A DNA stretch of 64,000 nucleotides, taken from NCBI GenBank assembly GCA_000696115.1, contig JJOH01000014.1, positions 174,642 to 238,641 on the forward strand. The letters run 5' to 3'. How positions within the stretch are numbered: position 1 is the first letter of the stretch; each line of letters starts with the position of its first letter. This stretch comes from Streptomyces olindensis (GTDB lineage: Bacteria > Actinomycetota > Actinomycetes > Streptomycetales > Streptomycetaceae). The position numbers were made by a program, and so were the translations under genes. Below the pieces are notes generated by a model, which was not told the DNA's origin, did no database searches, and saw nothing but the letters and a program-made list of their open reading frames with translations. Of this stretch, positions 18,806-26,996 are shown in pieces.

Positions 18806-19560
18806 GCGAACCGAAGCCGGCGCTCCCGCACCCGCTGCCCGGAGCGGTCGGCCTGTCCCATCTGAGCGCCTACGACTGGGAGGCCGCCGACGGCGTCTGC
18901 GGCGGCAGCCCCCATCTGCACCTGGTGTGCACCGAGGCGTACGTCGTCACCGGCGGCCGGGGCGCGGTGCAGACGCTGAGCCCCGACGGCTACCGGGACA
19001 TCCCCCTGGCGGCCGGCTCCGTCGCCTGGTTCACGCCGGGCACCGTGCACCGCATGGTGCAGGGCGGCGACCTGCGCATCACCGTGCTGATGCAGAACAG
19101 CGGCCTGCCCGAGGCGGGGGACGCCGTGTTCACCTTCCCGCCCGAGGTGCTCGCCGACCCGGAGAGGTACGCCGCCGCGGCCGCCCTGCCGCCCGGCACC
19201 GGACCGGAGACGGCGGCGGCCGCCCGCCGCCGCAGGGACCTCGCCGTCGAGGGCTACCTCGCCCTGCGCGAGTCGCTCGTCGCCGGGGACGACGGCCCCT
19301 ACCGGGAGTTCCAGCGCGCCGCCGCCCGCCTGGTGCGCGACAAGGTGCCCACCTGGCGCGCCCTGTGGCAGGCCGGCGCCCTGGCCACCGCCGAACGCAC
19401 CGGCGCCCAGCTCGACGCGCTGGCCGTCGGCGAGCCCGCCTACCTCGGCGAGGCCACCGCCCACGAGGCCGCGCCCACCCGGCTCGGCGGCTTCGGGATG
19501 TGCGGCCGCCGCGACGAGTACGCGCTGCCCGGCACGACACTGCCGTACCAGGCGGAGTAG
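18802..19560 (+). CDS. Cupin-domain protein
   Basis: 252 aa, GTG overlapping the previous stop. The N-terminal ~110 residues form a cupin barrel (HLHLVCTEAYVVTGGRGAV then AGSVAWFTPGTVHRMVQGGDL) with the usual His and Glu metal ligands. The C-terminal helical half (AAARRRRDLAVEGYLALRESL and following) has no family I recognise. It may be a sugar isomerase, epimerase or sensor-like cupin in the same catabolic route. Confidence 0.75.
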   Translation: MSEPKPALPHPLPGAVGLSHLSAYDWEAADGVCGGSPHLHLVCTEAYVVTGGRGAVQTLSPDGYRDIPLAAGSVAWFTPGTVHRMVQGGDLRITVLMQNSGLPEAGDAVFTFPPEVLADPERYAAAAALPPGTGPETAAAARRRRDLAVEGYLALRESLVAGDDGPYREFQRAAARLVRDKVPTWRALWQAGALATAERTGAQLDALAVGEPAYLGEATAHEAAPTRLGGFGMCGRRDEYALPGTTLPYQAE

Positions 19561-19628
19561 CCGCACGGGGATCCGGGGGGGACTGAGGGGGGCTCAACCA
19601 CAACTCCGAGGAGAGGAGTGACCTCGGC

Positions 19629-20912
19629 ATGCCCGGACACAGGACAAAGGGGTTCTGCGCGTCGGCCGCCGCACTGGCACTGTGCGCCGTGCTGGCGGGC
19701 TGCGGAGGACCCGGCGAGTCCGCCGGCGGCGGCAAGGTCGTGCTGCGCTACACGTGGTGGGGCAACCCCGACCGCGCGGAACGCACCGAGCAGGCCGTCG
19801 CGCTGTTCGAGAAACAGCACCCGGACATCGACGTGACGACGTCGTTCTCCGGCTACGACGCCTACAAGCAGAAGCTCGCCACCCAGGCCGCCGGCGGCGA
19901 CGCCCCGGACGTGATGCAGCTGGACTACCGCCAGATCGACCAGTACGCCTCCGGCGGCGTCCTGCTCGACCTGGGGAAGCAGAAGTCCGTCCTGCGCACC
20001 TCCGAGATCGATCAGGGCCTGCTCGCCACCGGCCGCGTGGACGACGTCCAGTACGCGATCCCGCAGGGCCGCGGCACCGAGACCGTCGCCTACGACGTGC
20101 AGACCTGGAAGAAGTCGGGCGTGCCCCTCCCCGGCGACAGCTGGACATGGAGCGAGTGGGCCGACACCATGCGCGCCCTGGCCGAGAAGACCGGCAAGCC
20201 CGGGGCGACCGACCCCGGCCAGAGCGAGGACGCCTTCGAGGTCTGGCTGCGCGGCCAGGGCAAGGCCCTCTACACGAAGGACGGCGGGCTCGGCTTCACC
20301 GCCGACGACCTCACCCGCTGGTGGACCTTCACCGACGGGCTGCGCCGCGAGGGCGCCGTCTCGCCCGCCGAGCAGACCACCCAGCTCGACGGCTCCGTCG
20401 AGAACACTCCGCTCGGGCGCGGCAAGTCCGTCACCGACGCCAACTGGGACGCCCCGGCGAGCGGTTTCCTCGCCCTCGTCCCGACCGGCGTCGCCCTCGC
20501 CCCCATGCCGACGGGCGAGGACGGCACACCCGGCCAGTACTTCAAGCCGTCCATGTTCCTCGGCGTCTCCGCCGACACCGTCCACCCGGAGGAGGCGGCC
20601 CGGCTCGTCGACTTCCTGATCAACGACCGGCGGGCCGCGAAGATCCTCGGCGCGAGCCGCGGGATCCCCGTCAACGAGACCATCCGCGACGAGATCGGCC
20701 CGCAGCTCAAGGACTTCGACAGGACCATCGCCGACTTCCAGGCGTCCCTGGAGGGCAAGCTCAAGGATCCGCCCCAGGCCCCGCCCTCGGGCGACAACGC
20801 CCTGCAGAGCACCTTCCAGCGCGACTACGACCAGGTCTCCTACGCGCGCATGTCGCCCCGCGAGGCGGCCGAGAACTACGTCACCGAGGCGAAGGCGGAG
20901 CTGAGGTCATGA
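19629..20912 (+). CDS. Sugar-binding lipoprotein of a family-1 ABC importer
   Basis: 427 aa with a signal peptide and lipobox LAGC (Cys near residue 22), then a typical family-1 solute-binding fold (VVLRYTWWGNPDRAERTEQAVALFEKQHPDI as the first strand-helix). ATG 19629 is preceded by GGAGAGGAGTG. It captures a carbohydrate for the two permeases encoded next; the stop overlaps the following start. Confidence 0.9.
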   Translation: MPGHRTKGFCASAAALALCAVLAGCGGPGESAGGGKVVLRYTWWGNPDRAERTEQAVALFEKQHPDIDVTTSFSGYDAYKQKLATQAAGGDAPDVMQLDYRQIDQYASGGVLLDLGKQKSVLRTSEIDQGLLATGRVDDVQYAIPQGRGTETVAYDVQTWKKSGVPLPGDSWTWSEWADTMRALAEKTGKPGATDPGQSEDAFEVWLRGQGKALYTKDGGLGFTADDLTRWWTFTDGLRREGAVSPAEQTTQLDGSVENTPLGRGKSVTDANWDAPASGFLALVPTGVALAPMPTGEDGTPGQYFKPSMFLGVSADTVHPEEAARLVDFLINDRRAAKILGASRGIPVNETIRDEIGPQLKDFDRTIADFQASLEGKLKDPPQAPPSGDNALQSTFQRDYDQVSYARMSPREAAENYVTEAKAELRS

Positions 20913-21847
20913 CCACCACCGCGATCCCCGCGGAGGCGGAGCGCGCCCCCGCCCCCGCCCCGAAGCGCCGTCCCCAGCGCGAACGCGAGGGCGCCGCCTG
21001 GGTGTTCCTTTCTCCGTGGGTCCTCGGCGCGATCGTCCTGACGCTGCTGCCGATGGCCGTGTCGCTGTACCTGTCGTTCACCGACTACGACCTGTTCACC
21101 CCGCCGAAGTGGGTGGGCCTGCGCAACTACACGCAGATGTTCACCGAGGACCCCCGCTACTGGCGCTCGGTCGTGACGACCCTGACGTACGTCGTCGTCG
21201 CCGTGCCCCTGCAACTGGCCCTCGCCCTCGTCGTGGCGCTCGCCCTGAAGGGCATGAAACGCGGCAAGGCCTTCTACCGCTCCGCGTTCTACGCGCCCTC
21301 CCTGCTCGGCGCGTCGATGTCGATCGCCCTGGTCTGGCGGGCGATCTTCAACGACGGCGGCACCGTGGACCACCTGTTCGGCACCGGCGGCTGGGTCAAC
21401 AAGCCCGGCTGGGCGCTGCTCGCCGTCGCCCTGCTGACGGTGTGGCAGTTCGGCGCGCCGATGGTGATCTTCCTCGCCGGGCTCCAGCAGATCCCCGCCG
21501 AGCTGTACGAGGCGGCGGCGTGCGACGGGGCCTCGAAGTGGCGGCAGTTCCTGTCGGTCACCGTGCCGATGCTCTCCCCGGTGATCTTCTTCAACCTCGT
21601 CCTGCAGACCATCCAGGCCTTCCAGGTCTTCACGCCCGCCTTCGCGGTCAGCGCCGGCAAGGGCGGACCCGCCGACTCGACCCTCGTCTACACCATGTAC
21701 CTCTACGACCGCGGCTTCGTCGCCTCCCACATGGGATACGCCTCCGCCATGGCCTGGGTGCTGCTCGTCGTGATCGGCGTCGTCACGGCGGTGCTGTTCC
21801 GCACCTCGCGCTCCTGGGTCTTCTACGCCTCCGAGGGGGACCGATGA
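20909..21847 (+). CDS. Carbohydrate ABC permease, MalF/UgpA type
   Basis: 312 aa, six predicted membrane segments after a Pro/Arg-rich cytosolic N-terminus (PAPAPKRRPQREREG). The EAA loop is EAAACDGASKWRQFLSVTVPM. ATG overlaps the upstream TGA. It works with the next permease; the ATPase is not encoded nearby and is probably a shared MsiK-type protein. Confidence 0.9.
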   Translation: MTTTAIPAEAERAPAPAPKRRPQREREGAAWVFLSPWVLGAIVLTLLPMAVSLYLSFTDYDLFTPPKWVGLRNYTQMFTEDPRYWRSVVTTLTYVVVAVPLQLALALVVALALKGMKRGKAFYRSAFYAPSLLGASMSIALVWRAIFNDGGTVDHLFGTGGWVNKPGWALLAVALLTVWQFGAPMVIFLAGLQQIPAELYEAAACDGASKWRQFLSVTVPMLSPVIFFNLVLQTIQAFQVFTPAFAVSAGKGGPADSTLVYTMYLYDRGFVASHMGYASAMAWVLLVVIGVVTAVLFRTSRSWVFYASEGDR

Positions 21848-22710
21848 CCGCCGTCCCGACCACCGCGCCCCGCAAGCCCGTCCGCTGGGGCCGGATCGCC
21901 CTGCACCTCGGCTGCCTGGCCGCCCTGCTGGTGATGCTCTACCCGCTGGCCTGGCTGCTGGCCACCTCGCTCAAGCCCGCCGACGAGGTCATCGCCAGCC
22001 TGAACCTGCTGCCCAGCCACCTGGAGTGGGCGAACTACCAGACCGCCCTGGAGGGCGTGAACGACGTCTCCATCTGGCGGCTGCTCGGCAACTCGCTGCT
22101 CATCGCGGGCGGCGCGGTCCTCGGCAACGTCATCAGCTGCTCGCTGGCCGCCTACGCCTTCGCCCGGCTGCGATTCCGGCTGCGTGGGCCGCTGTTCGCC
22201 TTCATGATCGCCACGATCATGCTGCCGCACCACGCGGTGCTGATCCCGCAGTACATCATCTTCAACCAGCTGGGCCTGGTGAACACCTACTGGCCGCTGA
22301 TCCTGCCGAAGTTCCTCGCCACCGAGGCGTTCTTCGTCTTCCTCATCGTGCAGTTCATGCGCGGCCTGCCGCGCGAGCTGGAGGAGGCGGCCCGGATCGA
22401 CGGCTGCGGCCCGTTCCGCAGCTTCTTCCAGGTCGTGCTGCCGCTCACCCGGCCGGCCCTGATCACCACCGCCATCTTCACGTTCATCTGGACCTGGAAC
22501 GACTTCTTCACCCAGCTCATCTACCTCTTCGACCCGGACAAGTTCACGCTGACGCTCGCCCTGCGCTCCTTCGTGGACGCCTCCAGCACCTCCGCCTTCG
22601 GCCCGATGTTCGCCCTGTCGGTGATCGCGCTGCTGCCGATCGTGCTGTTCTTCCTCGCCTTCCAGCGGTTCCTGGTGGAGGGCATGGCCAGCTCCGGACT
22701 GAAGGGGTGA
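21844..22710 (+). CDS. Carbohydrate ABC permease, MalG/UgpE type
   Basis: 288 aa with six predicted helices, EAA loop EEAARIDGCGPFRSFFQVVLPL, and the C-terminal VEGMASSGLKG typical of this half of the channel. ATG overlaps the previous stop (ATGA). Confidence 0.91.
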   Translation: MTAVPTTAPRKPVRWGRIALHLGCLAALLVMLYPLAWLLATSLKPADEVIASLNLLPSHLEWANYQTALEGVNDVSIWRLLGNSLLIAGGAVLGNVISCSLAAYAFARLRFRLRGPLFAFMIATIMLPHHAVLIPQYIIFNQLGLVNTYWPLILPKFLATEAFFVFLIVQFMRGLPRELEEAARIDGCGPFRSFFQVVLPLTRPALITTAIFTFIWTWNDFFTQLIYLFDPDKFTLTLALRSFVDASSTSAFGPMFALSVIALLPIVLFFLAFQRFLVEGMASSGLKG

Positions 22711-22715
22711 GCGGG

Positions 22716-23310
22716 ATGCCGACGCGTGAGGCCGGCGAGGTGTTCGGGCCGCGCATGACGCTGTTCGCGGACGTGCTGAGCGTCGGCCTCGTCACCTCGG
22801 TGGCGTGCCTGCCGCTGGTGACGGCCCCGGCCGCGCTGTCGACGGCGTGTGCCGTGCTGCGCGGGGCCGGGCAGGACCGGCCGGTCACGGCCGGACGGTA
22901 CGTCGCCCTGCTGCGCGAGCGCCTGCGGGCCGGTGACCTGCTGGCGGGAGCCGTCGCGCTGGCGGGCCTGCTGCTGCTCGCCGCGGACCTGGCGCTGGCC
23001 GGGGCGGGGCTGCCCGGGGCGCCGCTGTTCGCGGTGGCCGCCGCCGGCATCGGCGCGTGCGCGGCGGTCGTCGGCCTGCGCGCCTGCGGGCGCCCGGAGT
23101 CGGTCACCGACTGGCGGGCGGCTCTGCGCGGGGGCCGCCCGGGACGCCGTGGCGGACGTCGGCGGCAGCGGCCTGGTCCTGCTCGCGGTGGCGACGGCCG
23201 CGCTGTGCGCCTGGATGCTGCTGCCGCTGGCCTTCCTGGTCCCCGGGCCGCTGGCCCTGGCGCTCACAGCCGTCGACATCCGGCGGTCCGCCGCCGTTCC
23301 CCTTCCCTAG
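22716..23310 (+). pseudogene. DUF624/YesL-like membrane protein gene with a frameshift
   Basis: Reads from ATG 22716 (or GTG 22707) as a hydrophobic protein resembling YesL/DUF624 (FGPRMTLFADVLSVGLV, then several helices) up to about 23129. There the frame turns Arg/Gly-rich. Dropping one G from the five-G run at 23130-23134 restores a sensible continuation (AARDAVADVGGSGLVLLAVA, then ALCAWMLLPLAFLVPGPL) ending at TAG 23308-23310. DUF624 proteins commonly accompany sugar ABC importers. Either a genuine frameshift or a base-calling error in a homopolymer; the reconstructed product would be about 197 aa. Confidence 0.7.
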
Positions 23311-23392
23311 TCACCGTTCCCCTTCCCTGACCCACCGTTCCTCATCCCTGGCCCGCCGTTCCCTTCCTTCGCCCGCCGTTTCCCTTCAACCG
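23294..23392. repeat. Degenerate 20-21 bp pyrimidine-rich tandem repeat
   Basis: Five units starting CCGTT at 23294, 23314, 23335, 23356 and 23376, each followed by a C/T-rich stretch such as CCCCTTCCCT. The first unit contains the stop codon of the DUF624 reading frame. No coding role seen. Confidence 0.75.
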
Positions 23393-23508
23393 TCAAGAAT
23401 TCAGGGGCTCTTGGGGCAGGTCGGGTGTGAGCGCCCCGAGGAGGTGGTCATCCTCTTGTCATGAACCTGCGGCTCGATGGACGGGCCGCGGCCTCATGGA
23501 GGTGTGGG

Positions 23509-23961
23509 ATGCACCGAAGTCTCTCCACCGGTCTTGCCGCCTCGACCCTGGCCCTCGTCACCGTCGTCGGCACCGCGACGACCGCGAGCGCCGCTCCCGC
23601 CGACAAGCCCCAGGTGCTCGCGAGCTGGACGCAGACCAGCGCGTCGAGCTACAGCGCCTGGGCCGCCGCCCGGGCGAACCGGGCCGCCTGGTCCGCGTAC
23701 GCCTTCGACTGGTCGACCGACTACTGCTCCTCCTCGCCGGACAACCCGTTCGGCTTCCCCTTCTCGATGTCCTGCGCCCGTCACGACTTCGGCTACCGCA
23801 ACTACAAGGCCGCGGGCACGTTCGACGCCAACAAGTCCCGGCTCGACAGCGCCTTCTACGAGGACCTCAAGAGGGTCTGCGCCGCCTACGCCGGCGGCAC
23901 CAGGACCTCCTGCGACGGCACGGCGTGGACGTACTACCAGGCCGTGAAGGCCTTCGGCTGA
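23509..23961 (+). CDS. Secreted prokaryotic phospholipase A2
   Basis: 150 aa from ATG 23509, chosen because GGAGG lies 8 bases upstream and the signal peptide then begins MHRSLSTGLAAST with cleavage near ASA; an upstream ATG at 23461 is less likely. The mature ~120 residues contain the catalytic His-Asp pair in CARHDFGYRNY, and four cysteines likely form two disulfides (YCSSS, MSCARH, RVCAA, TSCDG). The family hydrolyses the sn-2 ester of phospholipids using calcium. No operon partners: it is followed by a strong hairpin. Confidence 0.9.
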   Translation: MHRSLSTGLAASTLALVTVVGTATTASAAPADKPQVLASWTQTSASSYSAWAAARANRAAWSAYAFDWSTDYCSSSPDNPFGFPFSMSCARHDFGYRNYKAAGTFDANKSRLDSAFYEDLKRVCAAYAGGTRTSCDGTAWTYYQAVKAFG

Positions 23962-23983
23962 CGGCCCGTCAGCGCGAGGGGGT

Positions 23984-24017
23984 GCCGGGCGCGGGGCGAT
24001 GCCTCCCCGCGCCCGGC
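23984..24017. terminator. Bidirectional hairpin between converging phospholipase and PAP2 genes
   Basis: Perfect 13-bp stem: left arm GCCGGGCGCGGGG (23984-23996), right arm CCCCGCGCCCGGC (24005-24017), 8-base loop. There is no U-tract, as is common in Streptomyces. Confidence 0.75.
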
Positions 24018-24028
24018 CGACCCGCGGC

Positions 24029-24730
24029 TCACCGGCGCAGGGAGTCGGTGATGCTGATGCGCGGCCACGAGCGGGCCGCCGTGAGAAGCGCCTGTGTCCT
24101 CGCGGAGGGAGTGGCCGCTGCCGCCGCCAGCGCCGCCGCGGCGCTCGCGATGCCGAGGACGGCGCCCGCGGCCACGTCGCCCGGGTAGTGCACGCCGGTG
24201 TGGATGCGGGAGTAGCCGACGGCGCTCGCCAGCGCCCCGAGGGGCACCGCCGCCGGGGGCAGGACCACGCCGACGGCGGTGGCGAACGCGACCGCCGACG
24301 CGGTGTGCCCGGAGGGGAACGAGGCCGACGTCGGCATCGGGACGTGCCGGTCCACCGTCACCCGGGCGGCCTCCCGGTCCGGCCGGGCCCGGCGCACCAG
24401 GCGCTTGCCGAGCAGGTTGGCGGAGGCCGAGGCCACGGCGATCGCGCCGACGCCGGCGAGGGCGGCCCTGCGCGGTCGCTTGCCGGCCAGTGCCAGGGCG
24501 GCGGCGATGGTGAACGAGATCTTCGAGTGGTCCGCCGCGTGCGACAGGTGGCGCAGCGTCCGGTCGAGGGTGGGCGTGGGGGTGGCGGCGACCGCCGCGT
24601 ACAGGGCGCCGTCCACGGCCCGGAGATCGCCCATGACGGCACTCAGGAGCCGACCGGGCCCGCCCGAGGGCTTCCCGTCCTTCGGGAGCGGACGGAGGGC
24701 GTCCGCGTCTGTGGTCGTCGGATCGGTCAT
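24029..24730 (-). CDS. PAP2-family membrane phosphatase
   Basis: 233 aa from ATG 24730 with GGGGAG upstream. It carries the three PAP2 motifs: KRLVRRARP, FPSGHTAS and SRIHTGVHYPGD, with several hydrophobic helices between them. The family removes phosphate from lipid phosphates (phosphatidate, undecaprenyl pyrophosphate and similar). The extended hydrophilic N-terminus has no recognised domain. It lies downstream of the siderophore permease operon but is separated by a hairpin. Confidence 0.88.
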   Translation of the reverse strand: MTDPTTTDADALRPLPKDGKPSGGPGRLLSAVMGDLRAVDGALYAAVAATPTPTLDRTLRHLSHAADHSKISFTIAAALALAGKRPRRAALAGVGAIAVASASANLLGKRLVRRARPDREAARVTVDRHVPMPTSASFPSGHTASAVAFATAVGVVLPPAAVPLGALASAVGYSRIHTGVHYPGDVAAGAVLGIASAAAALAAAAATPSARTQALLTAARSWPRISITDSLRR

Positions 24731-24760
24731 GTGCTTCTCCCCGCAGTGGCCTTCCCAGCA

Positions 24761-24812
24761 AGGTACCGGCTCACGCCGGGCGCACGCTCGGCGCCCCCGC
24801 GAGCCGGTACCT
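24761..24812. terminator. Hairpin after the siderophore permease operon
   Basis: Perfect 12-bp inverted repeat AGGTACCGGCTC (24761-24772) and GAGCCGGTACCT (24801-24812) enclosing a 28-base GC-rich loop. It lies between the stop of the leftward FecCD gene and the start of the PAP2 gene, so it probably ends the iron-regulated transcript. Confidence 0.6.
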
Positions 24813-24864
24813 CCCGAGTGCCCAGGCGGCGGCGGGCCATCCGGTGAGCCGGGCCACGACGCCC

Positions 24865-25938
24865 TCAGATGCGCCCGGCGCGTCGTTGCCGGCGCAGGAG
24901 GAGGCCCAGGTACAGACCGCCGACCACCGCGGTCACCACGCCGACCGGGAGCTGGGCCGACTCGTGGAGGTGCTGGGAGGCGAAGTCCGCGGTGACCACG
25001 AGGAGCGCGCCGGTGCAGGTGGCGGCGAGGAGGTTGGGGCCCGGTTGCCGGGTGAGGCGCCGGGCCAGCTGGGGTGCGATGAGGGCGACGAACGGGATCG
25101 GTCCGGCCGCGGCGGTGGCGACCGCGCAGGCCGCCGTGGCGAGGACCAGCATCACCAGCCGGGTGCGCTGCACCGACACGCCGAGCCCGCCCGCGACGTC
25201 GTCGCCCATCTCCAGGATCTTCAGCCGGCCCGCCACGCACGCGATCAGCGGCAGGACCACCAGCAGCCCGAGCGCGGCGGGCCGCACGTCCTGCCAACCC
25301 CGGCCGTTGAGGCTGCCGTTCAACCACACCATGGCCTGCGCGGCCTCGGTGAACCGTGCCTTGGCCAGCAGATAGGCGTTGACCCCCTGGAGCAGGGCGC
25401 TGACGCCGATGCCGACGAGGACGAGCCGGAACCCGTGGATGCCGTGCCGCCAGGCGAGGACGTAGACCAGGACGGCCGTCGCCAGGCCCCCGGCGACCGC
25501 CCCGAGCGCCACCTGGCCGCCGGTGCCGCCCGCGACCAGCACGACCAGCAGGCCGCCGGTGGCCGAGCCGTAGGTGAAGCCGACGATGTCGGGGCTGCCG
25601 AGCGGGTTGCGGGACAGGCTCTGGAAGAGCGCGCCGCTCACCCCGAGGGCGGCCCCGACGAGGATGCCGGTCAGCAGCCGCGGCAGTCGCAGTTCGCCCA
25701 CGACGAAGTCGGTCCGGCGGCTGCCGTTGCCCAGCAGGGTCCGGACCACGTCCGCCGGGGAGATCGCGTACTCGCCGGTGCCGAGGGCGAGGACGCCCAC
25801 CCCGGCCGTGGCGGCCAGTACGAGCAGGCAGACCGTCAGGGCGCGCACGTCCAGCCGCAGGGACAGGCGGTGGGAGCGGCTCCGTACGACGTGGGTCCGG
25901 GCGGGGAGCCCGGCGGGCGCCGGGGTCTGCGTCGTCAT
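24865..25938 (-). CDS. FecCD-family siderophore ABC permease, second subunit
   Basis: 357 aa from ATG 25938, overlapping the previous gene's TGA. About nine hydrophobic helices with the FecCD/BtuC family patterns GALFQSLSRNPLGSPDIVGFTYGSATG (N-terminal coupling region) and GPIPFVALIAPQLARRL (cytosolic L-loop contact with the ATPase). It imports the ferric siderophore with its sister permease, a binding lipoprotein (52.3-53.3 kb) and an ATPase encoded outside the window. Third gene of a leftward operon starting with the salicyl-AMP ligase. Confidence 0.92.
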   Translation of the reverse strand: MTTQTPAPAGLPARTHVVRSRSHRLSLRLDVRALTVCLLVLAATAGVGVLALGTGEYAISPADVVRTLLGNGSRRTDFVVGELRLPRLLTGILVGAALGVSGALFQSLSRNPLGSPDIVGFTYGSATGGLLVVLVAGGTGGQVALGAVAGGLATAVLVYVLAWRHGIHGFRLVLVGIGVSALLQGVNAYLLAKARFTEAAQAMVWLNGSLNGRGWQDVRPAALGLLVVLPLIACVAGRLKILEMGDDVAGGLGVSVQRTRLVMLVLATAACAVATAAAGPIPFVALIAPQLARRLTRQPGPNLLAATCTGALLVVTADFASQHLHESAQLPVGVVTAVVGGLYLGLLLRRQRRAGRI

Positions 25939-26996
25939 GCGGCCACCACCCTGCGGTGCCGTACGAGCGCGATGAACACCGGCGCCCCGACGACCGCCGT
26001 GACCACGCCCGCGTCGAGTTCGTCGGGGCGGACGGCGACCCGGCCGAGGACGTCCGCGCACAGCAGCAGGGCCGGGGCCAGCAGCAGGGACAGCGGGAGC
26101 GTCCAGCGCTGGTCGGCGCCGACGAGCATGCGGGCCATGTGCGGGACGGCGAGGCCGACGAACACCAGCGGGCCGACGGCCGAGGTCGCCGCGCCGCACA
26201 GCAGCGTGACGGCGAGCAGCCCGAGGAAGCGGGTGCGGTGCAGATGGGCGCCGAGCGAGCGGGCGGCGTCGTCGCCGAGGGCCATCGCGTTGAGCGGCCG
26301 GACCAGGCCGAGCGCCAGCACCAGGCCCACGGCGACGAACGGCGTAATGGTCGTCAGCGTGGCGCTGTCGGCGCGAGCGAGCGAGCCCACGCTCCAGAAC
26401 CGCAGCTGGTCCAGGGCCTGCGCGTCGAGCAGCATCAGGGTCTGGCTGACCCCGGTGAACACCGCGGCGATCACCGCGCCGCCGAGCGCGAGCCGTTCGG
26501 GCGTGGCGCCGCCGCGTCCCCCCGAGGCCAGCGTGTACACGAGCAGGCCCGCCACCACCGCGCCCGCCAGGGCGAACCACACCGACGCCCACAGGCTGGT
26601 CAGGCCCAGCACGGTGAGGGACAGGACGACGCCGGTGGCCGCCCCTGCGTTGACGCCGAGCAGGCCGGGATCGGCCAGCGGGTTGCGGGTGAGCGCCTGG
26701 ATGAGCGCGCCCGCGACCCCGAGGGCGGCACCCGCGGCGATGCCGGCCAGGGTGCGCGGCACCCGCACGTCCCAGACGACGGAGGCGGCGGTCGAGCCGT
26801 CGTCGTGCCGCAGCGCGTCCACGACGACGGACACCGGCAGCGACCGCGACCCGATGGCCAGGCTGAGCAGGACGGCCACGAGGAGCAGCAGCAGGGCGCC
26901 CAGGACGGCGAGGGTGCGGGTGGAGGTCCGGCGGCGGGCGGGGGGCGCCGGGGAGTGCTTCTCCGGGCGGGCCGGAGCGGTGGTCTCAGCCGGCAC
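25935..26996 (-). CDS. FecCD-family siderophore ABC permease, first subunit
   Basis: 353 aa. Its start overlaps the last codons of the salicyl-AMP ligase by 11 bp, indicating coupling. Family marks: GALIQALTRNPLADPGLLGVNAGAATG, the motif LGDDAARSLGAHLHRTRFLG and GPLVFVGLAVPHMARML. It forms the heterodimeric membrane channel with the next gene. Confidence 0.92.
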   Translation of the reverse strand: MPAETTAPARPEKHSPAPPARRRTSTRTLAVLGALLLLLVAVLLSLAIGSRSLPVSVVVDALRHDDGSTAASVVWDVRVPRTLAGIAAGAALGVAGALIQALTRNPLADPGLLGVNAGAATGVVLSLTVLGLTSLWASVWFALAGAVVAGLLVYTLASGGRGGATPERLALGGAVIAAVFTGVSQTLMLLDAQALDQLRFWSVGSLARADSATLTTITPFVAVGLVLALGLVRPLNAMALGDDAARSLGAHLHRTRFLGLLAVTLLCGAATSAVGPLVFVGLAVPHMARMLVGADQRWTLPLSLLLAPALLLCADVLGRVAVRPDELDAGVVTAVVGAPVFIALVRHRRVVAA

